A stretch of 64,000 nt of DNA from Heliopora coerulea (lineage: Eukaryota; Cnidaria; Anthozoa; Scleralcyonacea; Helioporidae): assembly GCA_030142905.1 (NCBI GenBank), contig JASJOG010000064.1, positions 248,001 through 312,000 on the forward strand, read 5' to 3'. The translations under genes and the position numbers were made by a program. Position 1 is the stretch's first letter. Every line of letters starts with the position of its first letter. Under the pieces are notes generated by a model. That model did no database searches and was not told where the DNA came from. It saw only the letters and a program-made list of their open reading frames with translations. Of the stretch, positions 37,301-47,916 are shown piece after piece.

Positions 37301-39907
37301 TATTGCAAATTGAACCGTAAGCTGAAACATTGTTCATAAATGGGAATCGAAATCATCAGAAGTTTTTTCAATGCTTTTCACACCAAAACTGGACCTGTCA
37401 GTATAACTGCATGTATTTACTGTTGTGTAGCATAAGGACATCGTTGTACAGGTGTGGCAGTTTACCCATCAATGAGGTTTTGGTATGGGATTTGGTGGAA
37501 CGTACGAGATATACATATACAGTACTTGTGAGCTAGAATAATGATTTCAGCAATCGACATACCAGGCGGAAATCGAAGTCTAGTAATATTTTTATCACAC
37601 CAACACATTTTTATCACACCATGAGAAAATTTGGCTAGAAAACTGTCCCACTGATTTCAAACCGCTTTTTTATAGACGTTATGTTGATGATTCTTTTATT
37701 TTATTTAAATCTCATGAGCACATCGAACCTTTTCTAAATTATTTAAACTCACAGCATCCCCACATTAACTTTACCTGTGAGGTGGAGTCCAACAAAACGC
37801 TACCCTTTCTTGACATCACTATTTCTCGATCTAATGGCTCATTCATCACCTCTGTTTATCGAAAACCAACATTTACCGGCCTTTTCACAAATTTCGAGAG
37901 TTTTTTGCCTGTCATTTACAAGAAAGGTCTAATCTACACTATTTTATTTCGATATTTGAATATATGTTCGTCGTATTCGATTTTTCAAGAACTTGCAAAA
38001 TTTAAGAGCCTGTTACTTCAAAATGGTTATCCGCAACGGTTTATAGACTATTGTATTTGCTCGTTTTTAAATAAAGTTTCCGACACACCAATTAAACCTC
38101 TCAAAGCACCTAAATTGCAGTTATCCATTGCACTGCCTTTTACTGGTAGTCACGGTCTCAAAGTTCGCCAACAGCTTTTGAAGTTCATATCATCGGCCCA
38201 CCGACACATTGACCTCCAAGTAATATTTCGACCAGTTTGCCGTTTTCACACTTTTTCCGTTTCAAAGACCGAATTCCTATGCGCCTAAGATCCAATGTCA
38301 TTTATAAATTCACGTGCCAACGCTGCTTCGCGTTGTATTTGGGTGAAACAACCCGAAACTTACATACCAGGATCTGTGAACACATGGACATTTCGGCATA
38401 CACAGGAAATGAGATCTCTCGCCCCTCTTCTTTGTCTAGCATTTTAGCACGTAAAAGAGAAACTGGACACCCGTTTTCTTTCGATGATTTTTCAGTTTTA
38501 GCTAGTGGCCGTTCAGAATTAGATACTCTCATTCGAGAAAGTTTGTTGATCGCAAAAATAAATCCCTCTCTCAACGTAAATATAAGGTCATTTCCTCTCA
38601 TGTTATTTTAATTGTTTTTTTTTCTTTTCTTTTCTTTTCTCCTCCACCTTAATCCCTGTTATGACACCTCATTCATCATTCTCTCCTTTTATCACCTCTA
38701 TTTTTGTAATCGTGTAGGTTATTTAAGCCGAAAATTTTCATGTAAATAGACACTCTGATGATGTAGCTTGCAAAGTGACGAAACGTTAGTACCTCATTAA
38801 AGTATCTTTCAAAGTTTCCTGATATGTTTATTTGAGATATGGGCTTCTTCAAAATTATTTGCTGGGCAATAATCTTTATAGGTAGAATAATGTTAGGGAA
38901 GGATATGACTGGACTGTCATCATTTGTTTCCTTCAATTTCAACTTGTTTCACAAGAATATGATACCCTGGTTATGACAACGAACCTTGGCACTAATACGG
39001 TCTCTGATATTACATCGCAGATCATTGCAGAGTTCTTCTGTAAGGTTGAATGGTACCTTTCTGGTAAAGGAGTGACCAAAACATACTATTAACCGCCATG
39101 GTGCATACATTATTTAACACAGCCACTTACCTGTATGGTACGTGAGGAGCTCTTTCAACCAGGGCTGTGATAACTCTTCCCAATGTTAACAGACTCTGAT
39201 TGATGGTACCTTAAAAGCCCATCAGAAATACCAGGAATGCTACACTTCCAATCAACCCATACTACATCTATCCGAAGTAACTCAGACAAGCCACAAAAGT
39301 ATTTCTGGGAACTGAAGTCTAAGCTCGCTCCCCATTCGAATAAATAGACCGGTAAGTGCGGTAAAATATAAATTGTAAAACTACATAAAACCAATGAGTT
39401 TTTTACGCTAACATTTAAACTATTCGCTCTCAATTTCGATGAAATGATGGTATACATGAAGGCAGAACAATAAACCTTCGCATACTAAAGCATTTATAAA
39501 CTGATCAAGATCACTTTTAAACGTTATTTAAAGGTTTCTGTGCACAGCCCTTTCGTCAGGAATACTGAGGAAATCAATATGTATTTATAAAATTCATTAA
39601 CAATTCATAAGGAAAGTCATCACAGTGTCGTGTATTTTTATGCGATAAAGTAACATGTGCCTTCATATGTTAAGAAGTTAATTCCTTCGGCTTAGAAAAC
39701 GTAAATGTCCAAACTTACTTCTTAAATTAGCGTATTAAAGTGGTTCTTTTTATAAGGCATTTAAAAAACTCGCAGTAGGTGCTTTATCGTATCGACAACA
39801 CTCGGCTATTGCCTTTTTTAAAATCCGACAAAATCCGTTTAAAATCCGACACAGCACTCCTGCTCTGTTTTTAATCGTACATAAATATATACGGATCGTG
39901 TGTATGT

Positions 39908-39996
<89 letters not shown>

Positions 39997-42900
39997 TACA
40001 TACATACATATATGGACGATTAAGCGCTTTTCAAGGGAATATGAAGTTAATTAAGTACCAGCTTCACGAAGCCGCTTGTCCACAGCACCAGATCTTCCAA
40101 CGTTCTCACTACCAGCAAGATCGACCAAATTCAGTTTTCCTGTTTTCAACATTTCCTCTCCAGTTAATGAACCTTCTTTGATGTGAACAGTGACAGAGAA
40201 CAACGAATGGGAACGGCTAGACAAATAAATTAAGACAATAACTACACAGTTAAATTTGCCATCGCGTTTTACAAACTACTGTAAACAGACGATCGCGAGT
40301 TGGAGAGTTGAGAAAATTAAGAAGTTAAAAAAAAGTCACTCCAAAACGGATATTTTGATGACCGCTTTTCCATATCTTTGTAACTCTGCAGGGCGCATCT
40401 AACCAGCATATTTATTTAAAGATTAATTACGTGCAAGACCAGAAAGTCCATACCTCGATTGAGCATTCATTAAGGTCGCAGCCGTTTGTCTTTTCGTCCT
40501 TCCTTTCTCTAAGATCTCGTAAACCTCGTTTTTGTCACGCACAATCATTTCCTCCAGACCTTGAATAAAAACCGAGCCCTGCAAGAGGAATTTTATGTTC
40601 AGTAGTACCCACCAAAGGCGAAGAACAGTTGTTTAAATGTTCTCGTGAAGATTAACTGAGCAATAAAGGAAGAAACAAACTTCGAACAATAATGCCATCC
40701 TGATAACTCATGACTTCTTCCTTTATTTCCTAAAGTTGTCGGCTGGTTCTGGATTTTAACTGCGCAATTTGGGTAGTTTTCCCATGGCGCGATTAAACTG
40801 ATCTTACATTTAAATAACCGAGCACATAAACTGTCTTTTTCATAATGAACTTAATGCACTGTATTATTCATCAGCTATTCGCCAAATTATTTGAAAGAAA
40901 TCAGTGAATGAGTTGTTTTATAAATTCTTCAGTAACATTTACACAGGTAGCCGCCATTTTGCGTACTTTTATATTCACCTGTAGGTGATCATAGATATCA
41001 TATGTTAACTAGAGGTAACATTGTAGCTAAATGTCACTCAACCGCAGACAACAAATTGAAGACCGCCATATTGGATAAATTGGGGGACAAAACAAACATG
41101 CCCGAATGAAACGTTCAAGGTCTTGGTCAAACTCCACTTCACTTTTGCCTCTTGTTTCAAGGTGTTGGGATCCATTGGAGCTTGCGGATTTTCCCCATTC
41201 TCCTCCCACTTTTCTGAGAAAAAGGACGGGATCAGGGGACGAGAATGGGGTTTTCGCCAGATTCATCGGCTATTTCTTGCTGAACAAAAGTTGGCAGAGT
41301 GGGTTTGGGTAAATATCTAATTACTACTTATTGACCGAGCGTCAGGTCTGTACTGGTGAAATATCGGACCGATGTTTTTAAGTACGGACCGAGAAGAGTG
41401 CAGTGAGTCGAGGTCCGATATTTCACTAGTTCAGACCGAACAAGCGAAGTCAGGAAGTAGTTTAGTGCCATGGTGCTAAATACACAACAACGGTGACTCC
41501 CAAGATTGAAATCATTTTTACTTTCAACGTTTCGACCCACGGAGTCACCATTGTTGTGTATTGAATCAAAATACTCAGTGGTTATCGAAATTTCATAGTG
41601 CTAAGATAGAGGACATAAACACTTGCAATTCTGTCGCCATTTCATATAGAATTTCTTCACCTACCTCACTCTACATGGTTACTTTTCCTTTAATGATTGT
41701 TTGTAATACATCTTACTTTATATTTTGTCAAAAATTTAATTTTTGTTCCACCCAAGGCTTTTTTAAATTTCCCACCTGAGCGGGCAATACAGGAAATATC
41801 CGACCGCTTATGGACAAATCAAATTGTAGGATTTCCGTCTTAGGACCGCTCGCTGCTGCAGCCATGTAATAAAACTTATCGATAAAATCGGCCGAGGGAA
41901 AAAGTCACTATTAGCAGAAAACGCGTAAATTTCCACTTACGCTGTATTATGCTTGACTTTTAACTGTGCAGCCGCAAAGGTCGACTTTATTTTAGTCACT
42001 TTTTGCCTTTTTTCAATAATTTCCGTGAAGACTCACCTTGCGCGAAGAATCCTCAAACAACCGTAATTTCTGGCTGTCCAACGTAGAGCCAAGTAAATCG
42101 AACAGATCTTCGTTGTATATCTCCAGAAACGACACACGGACGGAAAATTCACAATCCTGAAATTGTTTGAAACGTTGGACAAGTGCGATTACAAAACATA
42201 ATCATACTGTACAACACTTCTCGTGTCTACGTTTACAAAAACGAGCACTGTGCTTCGCGGTTTTTATTTATTTATTTATTTAAATTTATTTGAAAACGGT
42301 AGCCCTTCAGCGCTCTAGCCTACTTATGTATATTAAATGCTGATTTTCAAGAGGCCATTTACATGCACAGATATATCTACAATACAACTAAAATGTTAAC
42401 AACTAAATTACTTCTAACTATAATATTTACATTAAAAATGTTAAAAAAGGTTTATTTGCCAGCCAAAATTATTTTGATGGGTATTATGGTCTCGTCAAGT
42501 TATTGTAATAATTTTTAATTAAAGTTTTAAATGAACAAATAGAAAGTTGATTTGTGACATATTTGTGACTCGTTTAACTATTAGCCAGGCAAAAGGGTGT
42601 TATACGTCCCCGCATTTTGAATGATAGTTGAACGTCCGTCAAGCTCTATTCTCAGAAAAACGATTTCTGAGTCCCGAACGGGGATAGAGATGAGGGTAAA
42701 GCTTGACGAACGTTCAACGGTCATTCAAGGTGTCTCCAAGCTCACACATTTCTAAAATACATATCTCACTAATAACGTTAACATATAGTGGCTTCCGCTT
42801 AGGTCGCACATATGTCGAACTTGCACCTTAGCTCACCATCTGAGTCTTGGTAGGTCAATGGTTAGAGCGTCTCACCGGTCATCAGGTTGCGGGTTCGATC

Positions 42901-45900
42901 CCCGTCTGGGGCTCAGAAATCGTTTTTCTGAGATAAGAGCTTGATGAACGTTCAACTATCACTCAAGAAAGCTCCAAGCTCCCACATTTCTAAAATATAC
43001 GTCCCCACATTTGTTTTTCGGGTTTTTCAGCTATAATAAATCGACAAATCAAGCGACCAAGTACAACTTCAAAATTTTCAGTCATAACATTGCTAACCCT
43101 TTAGTTCCTGATTGTGCATACACATGTATAGGATTTAATAAAACAAGATTAGATGCATAAACAGATTTGAACTGATTTTTAAAAGAACTTTGAATTGGTT
43201 GAATAATCAAAAATCTCTTTAGAACATTCTGGGATCCAAAGGGTTAAAGAAATGACCAAACAAGCGAGCAACAAGAGACCTCTTTACTGTTCCTCCTCTC
43301 TACCCTCGTAAAAAGGCCAGTGGGTTCAGCGGAGCAGCCTCACTAAAGCCACACTCACATCGGTCCATCCGTACGTGGGCTCCTACATGTAGATTGTCGA
43401 TCTGTTAACGTTTGTAACATACGCGCAGAATAGTCCAGTTGCATTTAATGTAGAAGACTTGTCTCGGTCTTCAATAAATATATCTCAGAATTACATACAA
43501 AACTAAGTAGATTTATCTGAAAGACCTCAGAAAATAGTAGTCTGCTAAGGAGTTAACCGGATTTATGAATGAATTTCTTGGGTTTTGGCAGGAGCGTTGT
43601 CCCAGGTAAACCGGTCCCACAGGGAAAAGTTCTTATAAACCCAAAGTCAAACACATCTCATCCCGCCTTCTACACAAGCACTGAGACATGTTACAATACC
43701 TGAGTTCTGCCCAGAATCATACCTCCCAAAGTCATCAGACAATCCATTCTGATTTTGAATGGATATCATATTTCACCAAATCATCGGAAGAAATTGTGCT
43801 TGCTTTGCGGTCAATAATATTGTTCAAGTAATAAAAAGATCACTGGTGTTTTCTTATCACATATTTGATACTTTTTGAGTGCTGGGCGTCACCGCCCACC
43901 GTGGGCAGAACCCTATGACCAGCAACTTTTCTAACTTCTTTAGCAAGTCCATATTTCCAACACAGTCTCACCCCTGAGAAAGTTGAATACCATCAATTGA
44001 CATAATGTGCTTAAAATAGATGATTACACTACAGGTATTGTCTGTCTAGGGAAAACTCAGGATAGGGTTAGGTTAGGGTAAAGGCTATGGTCAATGTTAC
44101 TGTTAGGATTAGGGTTAAAACAGCCTTGGTGATGGTAAACCAACATTTCACCCATTTTTAAAGATATTTTCAAAATATTTTGAATTTGAAACAGAATTAT
44201 TATTATCATACAAGCAAAATGATATTGTAGCCTTGGATATGACCTTGAAAAATACACTAGTTTGATTCAGAGCAATATTTAATATGCAATTATGCAATTT
44301 CTATAGAGTCCCTACTACAGAACTTTTCCCAATTGAATTGTTGCTGTGAACTCAACTTGTGTCCCTGTTATGTGACATTGTATTATGTCCTGTTTTGCTT
44401 TTACATGCTCTACTAGATTAAAATTCACATAATGCATAACTTACAGGTAATGCTTCCAGTCTCTCAAACAACTGCTGCATTGCTCGAGGTACAATACCAG
44501 CTTGAGGCTCCTTGAATTAAATTTAAGACAAGATAATCTTTTGTAAGTATTGTGTCTTCATTTAAAAATCATCAGTTTACAAAAAGAGTAACATGTAGTG
44601 GTGAAATTTGGGCCAAAAATGGCTCATTCTAATTTAATTACTGTAGAGCTGTGATTTCTTAAAATTTATGGGCATGTTGCAGGACATGTATGGGAATCAA
44701 GTTTTCAACTTGCCCAGTACTTATTGCATATCATGTGTTTATACTCAGATAATCAATCTAATCCAAAAATATAAAATGAGGTATGCTACAAACTGACTGC
44801 AGTTCCTTTCATTCAACACCTAAACAACTGAACTTACAGTATTAGAGAATTACTTTAATGAAATACCTATAGCACCCATCTGTCCCTTCAGGTAAAGATG
44901 ATAGAATGACTTATTTTTTAACTGCCCAAAGTGTCATGATTCATCAATAATAATAAATAAAAATTACTTAGGAATGATAAAGTCACAATCAGTATATTAT
45001 ACTGTATCAGTAACTGAAAGTTCTGAGAACTCAGTGGAATCCTTTCAAATAGAGTACACAACATGATGAGATGAAAATTAAGGTTTGTATTGTTTCTAGA
45101 AGATACAGTGTGATTTCAAACAAGAGATTGAATGTTCAATTCCAGTCATCACAAAGTCTGATGTGGCAACTTTGTATCAGTGTTTTCTATTAAATGAAAT
45201 AAGTTACAATTATATAATTTATCTTTCAATACCTTTTCCCATGAACCTCCCTCTGAGCTTTTTTCTCCCTCCATAGTGAAGGTTTTGCCAGTTCCTGTTT
45301 GTCCATAACTTCAAACACCAAACACAATGTCAATCATTATTTGTTACCTTACAACTATTGGGTCATTAATACCACAATTTGTAAATATAAACTCAGTTGG
45401 TGAAGTGAACTTTAGAACAAGCCAAACAGAACTTTAAATTAGGCATCCCAGCAGATAAACTTGCAGCAGAGGCAACCCTTCCCAGGCACTGGCCACTTAA
45501 TACTCACAGAAGAGTACTGTTAACCTTTTCCCTCCTAGACTTCTCTCCTTGTCAAATCATCGGTGACAGAAGACATTTCATATTGGGGAGCTAAATCCTT
45601 AAAAACAAGTTGGGCAAGGGAAACAGTTTGCTAGCCTCCGGGCTAAAATTCCAAAGTTTTAATTGAAGACATGCATATATCAATTTTAGTACTTTTATAG
45701 ATATAGTAATTCTATTTATAAGGATGTTGAACAGGATAATGGCCAACAGCCAAGTCAAACCAATCGATTAATGAGCAATCTTCACATTATGATACAAACT
45801 AACATGCCATGTGATGGTTTGGAAACTGACTTGCATTTGGATAGCATAGTTTACTGAGAACAATTCTACCACAAACATACAAAACAATACTATAAAATTT

Positions 45901-47916
45901 TTTAGTCACCAGCGGTCAACATGGTGTCTATTTTAGGCACAACTTCAAGCCCAGGTGTTGCAGCACACTGGAGAAAAATTGAACTTTTCAAAAAGCTACC
46001 TGTACATTTACTATTTACAATGCACATTTTACAACTTCTTAATACATTATACAACTAGAGACAAATAAACTTTTGTTCTTGTACTAAAATTTTGGAAGGG
46101 CTTAGCCCCTCTAATGGAAATATTGGGGGCCTATAGTCTCCCTAATCGCTCTATTCTGCTGCGCTTGTGTTGAATGAAATTGTCCAGCACTGAATTGCAT
46201 AGAGTGAAATTATGAAGCATCATTGGCTTACTGTAGGAAGAAAAGAGTTTAAATAAAAACCAGCAGTATTCATTTGTAAGCTGACAGATGTTTTTCTTTA
46301 TATTAATTGTAACTACGGGTATTAGGAAACAAAAGTTTCTTAACCAACCATTTCATTGATATACAGTATCGCTTCTGGCTTATCAATATATACTTTATTC
46401 ATAACTTGGCTAGGTGCTGTACAATTATAGCAAAGATGACCTACATATATCAAGGATAATAATCATGACAATCAATCCAGTAATGAGGATTTGAGAAAAC
46501 TGTTGGGTGAACAAAGTTTTTGGTTGTCCTGGAGGATTGCAGTATAATGACCAGTGAGCTACTGTATGGTAATGGACTATTGCCACGTAAACAATTCAGG
46601 GATCTCAGTCCTGGTACAAGACCTCCCAGTACATGAACTTTATTTGTATACTTACGCAAAAACTGTGCAATTATAACCCAATAACACCTCCTCCAAAAGA
46701 GGGCATACAACGTAACGGTAGACATCTATTTGAGTTGCATCTGGACCAAATGCTCGATCAAAACCAAATGTCTTCATTGTTGATTTATCAGCAATTTCCT
46801 GTCGAACACAGACCTCCTTTTTGTTTGAAAGACATTCCACGATAGAAGGTGAACCATCTTTGATTTCTTGTGCACTCCTGGGCCTAAAAATCAAAGGACG
46901 TAGAACTCAAAGGTTCAATTGTAAACCTTAATGGTAGAACTTCTCAGAATTTTTCATTGCTAAGCCTAATATATCTCCAGTTTGCAAATATTGTACACAC
47001 AGTGTACAGTACATATGTAAATAAAGAAAGAAATTGAGAGTACTATAAATGATATGAAGTTTTACCAGTCCTGAAGACAATATTTACTTGTCTAGATGAA
47101 TACCAAACTATATTTGATCTAAAGAATGCTATATCCTGCTTAGGTACAGCATCTCACTAGTAATCAGTTTTTTTCCATTCTGGTTAGGGTCTCAGAAGTT
47201 GGGCACTTTAAACTTTACTGTCCCAAGGTGGAATGTACAATAAGTGGTAGGAATACTCTTCTGGTTGTTAATCATTATCAATAGGGTTAGTATTTCTTTT
47301 GCATTAAAGTTAGGATTTGGATTAGGATTAAGCATCATAGGATCAGGTAAAATGGACTGTAAGATTTCCCAGTAGTCTTTTCCGGGTGTTCAAACTTGAT
47401 CTGCCTGCTAACACAAAACCAACTTATACACCTCTACATGTACAGTGAATGACAAACTTTCTCATATTATCTAGTCACTTTTCTGGCAAGACTAAACATA
47501 AAAAATATTTACGTGTTCTCTTGTTTGGCATTCCGACAAGTCTGAAACGTCTCTGGTAAAGTATACTTTGTAGATTAATTGTAATGTGAACCTTGGGTAC
47601 CTTCAACTGCAAAGCAAACGTTGTTCACTGACACTGAACGCTACAGAACAGCAACTCCTGATAATTTGCAATGCGCCCAGTGGTGGAAAATGGTTAATAA
47701 AGCTTATCACAAGTTTGCGGCAAGAAGTTCGAAACCACAGGGAAAGCAGGAACTGCAACGTTCTTCGTACAAGTATTCAAGAATCGTCAGCTATGGCACA
47801 ACTGACAGTGCCACAGCAAGTCTCATAAAATCGATATTAGACGACATATAGTAGAGCACTTACCGGCATCTGACCACCACTTGAATATTCTTCTCCTGTG
47901 GGCATTTCTTTCCCAT
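22357..47916 (-). CDS. KIF11: Kinesin-5 motor protein (KIF11/Eg5, BimC family), complete
   Basis: Plus-end-directed homotetrameric motor that slides antiparallel spindle microtubules apart. Exons, 5' to 3' on -: 47916-47864, 46883-46656, 45308-45233, 44510-44445, 42156-42037, 40578-40454, 40216-40059, 39209-39131, 37225-37129, 36741-36646, 36559-36471, 35527-35043, 34087-33978, 32732-32670, 32544-32416, 30849-30829, 30023-29922, 29835-29767, 29669-29592, 29489-29428, 28344-28245, 27545-27462, 27278-27183, 25968-25746, 24051-23915, 22563-22357. All phases match, giving 1050 residues (vertebrate Eg5 is about 1056). Visible: [10 protein letters not shown] start strand, P-loop GQTGTGKT (96-103), loop 5 with a Trp, switch I NAQSSRSHS (219-227), switch II DLAGSE (255-260), neck linker [11 protein letters not shown], long stalk, BimC box [12 protein letters not shown] with a candidate Cdk1 site Thr939, and KEN at 1021-1023. 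The donor of 27545-27462 is uncertain (27471 also keeps frame). Confidence 0.96.
22665..22850 (+). mobile_element. tRNA-derived SINE, family I, copy 1
   Basis: The box-B-like GGTTCGACTCC is followed by AGCTGGAGGTTCAAGAGTTGC, then TAAAATTTAAGGCTCTG, TTCCTTCACCATAT and TCCATTTTAAATGATC. The same order occurs at 30620-30790, so this is a dispersed family. The A box is degraded. It lies in the last KIF11 intron, antisense to the gene. Confidence 0.55.
22870..23275. repeat. Inverted and dispersed repeat with telomere-like tract
   Basis: GTTCTCTCCCTTTTTATGAT and GTAGAAATGTCGACTC on the left are inverted relative to GAGTCGACATTTCTATGAT and ATAAAAAGGGAGAGAAC on the right. The centre has degenerate CCCTAA-type repeats (23100-23130). 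The left flank (CATATTGGATAAATTG, GATGAAACGTTCAAGGTC) recurs at 41068-41120. It lies in the last KIF11 intron. Confidence 0.55.
24640..24965. repeat. ~59-bp minisatellite in a KIF11 intron
   Basis: About five to six diverged units with GGAATCATTTCTGTTTCAAA, CAGTGGCGTAAC and AGGACATTTCTA, in the intron between exons 25968-25746 and 24051-23915. Noncoding. Confidence 0.75.
25108..25385 (-). mobile_element. GTCGGCTGGT foldback retroposon, copy D
   Basis: The reversed tail ATCAGCCGACAATTTAAG is on the left. Arms CATCTTGGAACTCGATATTC and TTTACTTGAACATAAAGTTT...AAATGAC are a diverged inverted pair, separated by about 110 bp that itself contains an inverted TTTCAGGGTT/AACCCTGAAA. The borders are not secured by a clear target duplication. 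It lies in a KIF11 intron. Confidence 0.5.
26067..26312. mobile_element. TIR MITE with CCGGTTGTTCAAA ends
   Basis: CAGAGGCCGGTTGTTCAAAG on the left is the imperfect inverse of TTTTGAACAACCGGACCCTG on the right. The subterminal ATTAGC/GCTAAT boxes are also inverted. It lies in a KIF11 intron. No exact target duplication is visible. Confidence 0.65.
28609..28967. mobile_element. TIR MITE with CCCGTCCACA ends
   Basis: GTCCCGTCCACAGGTATACG on the left mirrors CGTATTTGTGTGGACGGG on the right. Several AAAACG and CGTTTT boxes repeat inside both halves. It lies in the KIF11 intron upstream of exon 28344-28245. It has no coding capacity. Confidence 0.6.
30262..30365. repeat. Dispersed repeat, two copies in KIF11 introns
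   Basis: GTAGCCGCCATTTTGCGTA and TATATTCACCTGTA, with a weaker upstream match (AGTGAACGAACTGTTTTA), recur at 40895-40985 (AGTGAATGAGTTGTTTTA, GTAGCCGCCATTTTGCGTAC). Function unknown. Confidence 0.5.
30570..30800 (+). mobile_element. tRNA-derived SINE, family I, copy 2
   Basis: The box-B-like GGTTCGGTTCCCAGCCGGAGG is followed by AAAAGTTGCATT, TAAAATTTAAGATTTTGG, TTGCCTTCACAAAATATG and TTCCATTTCAATTGATC. The order is the same as in the copy at 22665-22850. It ends just beside the KIF11 microexon at 30829-30849. Confidence 0.55.
30829..30849 (-). CDS. KIF11: KIF11 microexon, 21 nt
   Basis: Part of the KIF11 coding sequence. TTTGCAG precedes it and GTACAA follows. It encodes STMSPVE in phase 0, between exons 32544-32416 and 30023-29922, both also phase 0 here, so skipping it would keep the frame. 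With the next exon it reads [17 protein letters not shown], which lines up with the human Eg5 stalk segment around LSPTVVSILKINSQLKHIF (from memory), supporting inclusion. Confidence 0.7.
31000..32415. other. KIF11 intron, nothing recognised
   Basis: Intron between exon 32544-32416 and the microexon. Opposed open frames at 31069-31384 and one at 31510-31725 have no domain or splice support. Confidence 0.4.
33360..33676. mobile_element. hAT-like MITE with 8-bp target duplication
   Basis: Flanked by exact TCAAGACA repeats at 33352-33359 and 33677-33684. The ends CGGGCGTAGT and ACTACACCCCTG are imperfect inverted repeats of CAGGGGTGTAGT type. It has 317 bp, no coding capacity, and lies in a KIF11 intron. 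Confidence 0.75.
34088..35042. other. KIF11 intron, nothing recognised
   Basis: AT-rich intron between exons 35527-35043 and 34087-33978. No repeat or ORF could be assigned. Confidence 0.4.
37560..38830 (+). mobile_element. Penelope-like retroelement, 5'-truncated and frameshifted
   Basis: From about 37618 the + strand reads the end of a reverse transcriptase: [20 protein letters not shown], the catalytic YVDD (37680-37691), then [10 protein letters not shown]...[10 protein letters not shown], a typical thumb region. About 38240 the frame shifts by one base and a GIY-YIG type endonuclease follows ([28 protein letters not shown]) to a stop near 38611. RT plus GIY-YIG is diagnostic of Penelope-like elements. 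Only the last third of the RT remains, so it is dead. The 3' region has CTGATGA (38755-38761) and GAAAC (38780-38784), hammerhead-like boxes known from this class. It sits in a KIF11 intron, antisense. The 5' border has a repeated TTTTTATCACACCA. Confidence 0.88.
39898..40012. repeat. (TA)n/(CA)n compound microsatellite
   Basis: TGTATATA, then (TA) about 13, then (CA) about 19, then (CATA). It lies only about 50 bp from the donor side of KIF11 exon 40216-40059. Confidence 0.95.
40666..40755 (+). mobile_element. GTCGGCTGGT foldback retroposon, copy E (short)
   Basis: Flanked by the 13-bp near-identical repeats TTAACTGAGCAAT (40653-40665) and TTAACTGCGCAAT (40756-40768). A left inverted part (AAAGGAAGAAACAAACTTCG, CATCCTGATAACTCATGAC) is followed by a shortened right part (CTTCTTCCTTTATTTCC) and the tail TAAAGTTGTCGGCTGGTTC. 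The reversed left part matches the consensus TTCGGAGTTTGTTTCTT of other copies. It lies in a KIF11 intron. Confidence 0.7.
40895..41125. repeat. Dispersed repeats in a KIF11 intron
   Basis: 40895-40985 matches 30262-30365 (GTAGCCGCCATTTTGCG). 41068-41120 matches 22905-22975 (CATATTGGATAAATTG, GAATGAAACGTTCAAGGTC). Confidence 0.5.
41345..41562. repeat. Two adjacent foldbacks
   Basis: First, GGTCTGTACTGGTGAAATAT (41345) pairs with ATATTTCACTAGTTCAGACC (ends 41437). Second, ATACACAACAACGGTGACTC (41480) pairs with GAGTCACCATTGTTGTGTAT (ends 41561). Both are noncoding and lie in a KIF11 intron. Confidence 0.7.
42600..42760 (-). mobile_element. tRNA-derived SINE, family II, headless copy
   Basis: Carries the body hairpin GAAAAACGATTTCTGAG and GACGAACGTTCAAC of family II in reverse orientation relative to the full copy at 42842-42990. 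Most of the tRNA head is gone. The two copies form an inverted pair inside a KIF11 intron. Confidence 0.55.
42842..42990 (+). mobile_element. tRNA-derived SINE, family II, full copy
   Basis: A tRNA-like head has an A box (TAGGTCAATGGTTAGAGCG) and a B box (GGTTCGATCCC), with cloverleaf-like pairing GGGTTCGATCCCC. It is followed directly by a hairpin, CAGAAATCGTTTTTCTG, and a body GATGAACGTTCAAC...TCACTCAAG. Three relatives occur in the window. The head is not called a functional tRNA because acceptor pairing is poor and the same body follows each time. Confidence 0.7.
43097..43243. mobile_element. piggyBac-like MITE, copy 2
   Basis: Starts CCCTTTAGTTCC after CTAA (a mutated TTAA) and ends GGATCCAAAGGG before TTAA (43244-43247). 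The interior (GAATTGGTTGAATAATC, CTTTAGAACATTCTGG) matches copies 1 and 3. It lies in a KIF11 intron. Confidence 0.65.
44050..44120. repeat. Short degenerate telomere-like tract
   Basis: AGGGTTAGGTTAGGGTAAAG and TTAGGATTAGGGTTAAAAC. Similar short tracts stand at about 1184, 6940 and 23100, here all inside or near repeats, so this is interstitial and not a telomere. Confidence 0.6.
45309..46655. other. KIF11 intron, nothing recognised
   Basis: AT-rich intron between motor exons 46883-46656 and 45308-45233. No repeat boundary could be fixed. Confidence 0.4.

Noticed and set aside
42842..42925. Functional tRNA gene (also 54710-54785 and 62610-62690)
   Set aside because: Poor acceptor-stem pairing and the same non-tRNA body in every copy show SINE heads.
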